From positions 1 through 43,487 of the forward strand of contig NZ_JACJQJ010000071.1 of NCBI RefSeq assembly GCF_014696615.1: DNA of 43,487 bases. The letters run 5' to 3'. Under the pieces are notes generated by a model. The model was not told the DNA's origin. It worked only from the letters and a program-made list of their open reading frames with translations, and ran no database searches. Position numbers and translations under genes: made by a program. This document shows positions 42,977 to 43,487 of this stretch, one piece after another (the first letter of the stretch is position 1; each line of letters begins with the position of its first letter). Origin of the DNA: Nostoc linckia FACHB-104. GTDB taxonomy: Bacteria; Cyanobacteriota; Cyanobacteriia; Cyanobacteriales; Nostocaceae.

Positions 42977-43487
42977 AAATATTTTTTACATCAGATTCTA
43001 CGTTTTATCATTAAAACTTAAAACACAAGTAATAATTATCAAACTATTACTCAGTAAGAAATACATCTCTCTATAGACTAAATTTTTTTAATTATTTTAT
43101 TGACATTATTTATAGTTAAGGCTTGCTAAAAGCTCTATATTTCTGACTATTTTTTATTTGTTTAATAGCCAATTATTAGCATCTAAAAATTTTTATATTT
43201 TTTTCTGATATGACTTTTAGAAGAGTCAGGCAATTTTAGTTTTTGGATTAGCCCGACTAGCTGCTGAAGGTAGGGTTATTTGATGGCAAAAATGTCAATC
43301 AATTGATAAATTTTGCAGGTTAGGGACTTCCAGAAATGAAATTATTCATTTTTCTGAGCAAAGACGATAATTGTATTCTTCCTCCTCTAGCTTGAAAAAT
43401 AGCTTAGGGCGGAGGTAGGCAGCAAGATATGTTGCTGTGGTTGGAAAAATTCGCTCTTCAGCAAGTAATTAACCTAACTGAGTAGTT
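42977..43487. other. Terminal intergenic region
   Basis: 511 bp to the window edge with no gene visible. An AGGGACTTCCAGAAATG repeat end at about 43322 suggests the left end of another MITE-like element; its partner end is not found before the window stops. Confidence 0.4.

Overview
The window comes from a filamentous, probably heterocyst-forming cyanobacterium of the Nostoc/Calothrix/Tolypothrix group. The evidence is the cyanobacterial gene set (CP12, a cytochrome c6 precursor, the short cyanobacterial RpoZ, CbiD, DUF1818 and DUF3177 proteins), the many HIP1 octamers (GCGATCGC), the large NACHT/STAND ATPase and WD40 content, and the Nostoc-type heptamer and palindromic repeats between genes. 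No rRNA, CRISPR array or intact transposase gene was seen. One tRNA is present, tRNA-Pro(GGG).

Layout. 0.4-7.7 kb: a fatty-acid desaturase, a solitary HTH-NACHT ATPase, a small acidic protein and an orphan dCache/HAMP sensor kinase, separated by long repeat-rich spacers. 8.3-15.4 kb: mostly housekeeping or conserved cyanobacterial genes (petJ, tRNA-Pro, DUF1818, rpoZ, fasciclin, a metallo-beta-lactamase-like protein lacking its usual zinc motif, a site-2 protease, an FAD oxidoreductase). 15.7-22.7 kb: an accessory island that looks like an NTP-dependent conflict (immunity/cell-death) locus. It has a three-gene operon ending in a bare STAND ATPase, a Uma2 nuclease-like protein, a WD40 receptor of nearly identical repeats, an HTH-STAND ATPase apparently separated from that WD40 part by a repeat element, a divergent two-helix membrane protein resembling the cyanobacterial TRADD-N-associated family, and a 21-bp tandem array.

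22.8-32.5 kb: a pyrimidine/nucleoside acquisition and breakdown region. An NMT1/THI5-type ABC transporter operon (TPR protein, binding protein, zinc-ribbon protein, ATPase, permease) is divergent from a plus-strand cluster of a GTP-cyclohydrolase-II-like Urc1, Urc4 (DUF1688) and uracil phosphoribosyltransferase. This matches the core of the URC uracil-degradation pathway. The divergent spacer carries a perfect NtcA consensus (GTA-N8-TAC) 21 nt upstream of a -10 box, so the cluster is probably switched on by nitrogen limitation. Two nucleoside-type permeases lie convergent to it, split by a repeat element and without their ATPase or binding protein.

33-43 kb: ordinary chromosomal genes (trmB, a metallophosphoesterase, a FIST protein, cp12, DUF3177, a small conserved protein, cbiD, guaA, a CDF metal transporter).

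Several apparent long N-termini are artefacts of repeats fused in frame, and shorter starts are given. All functional calls come from reading motifs; no database search was run.
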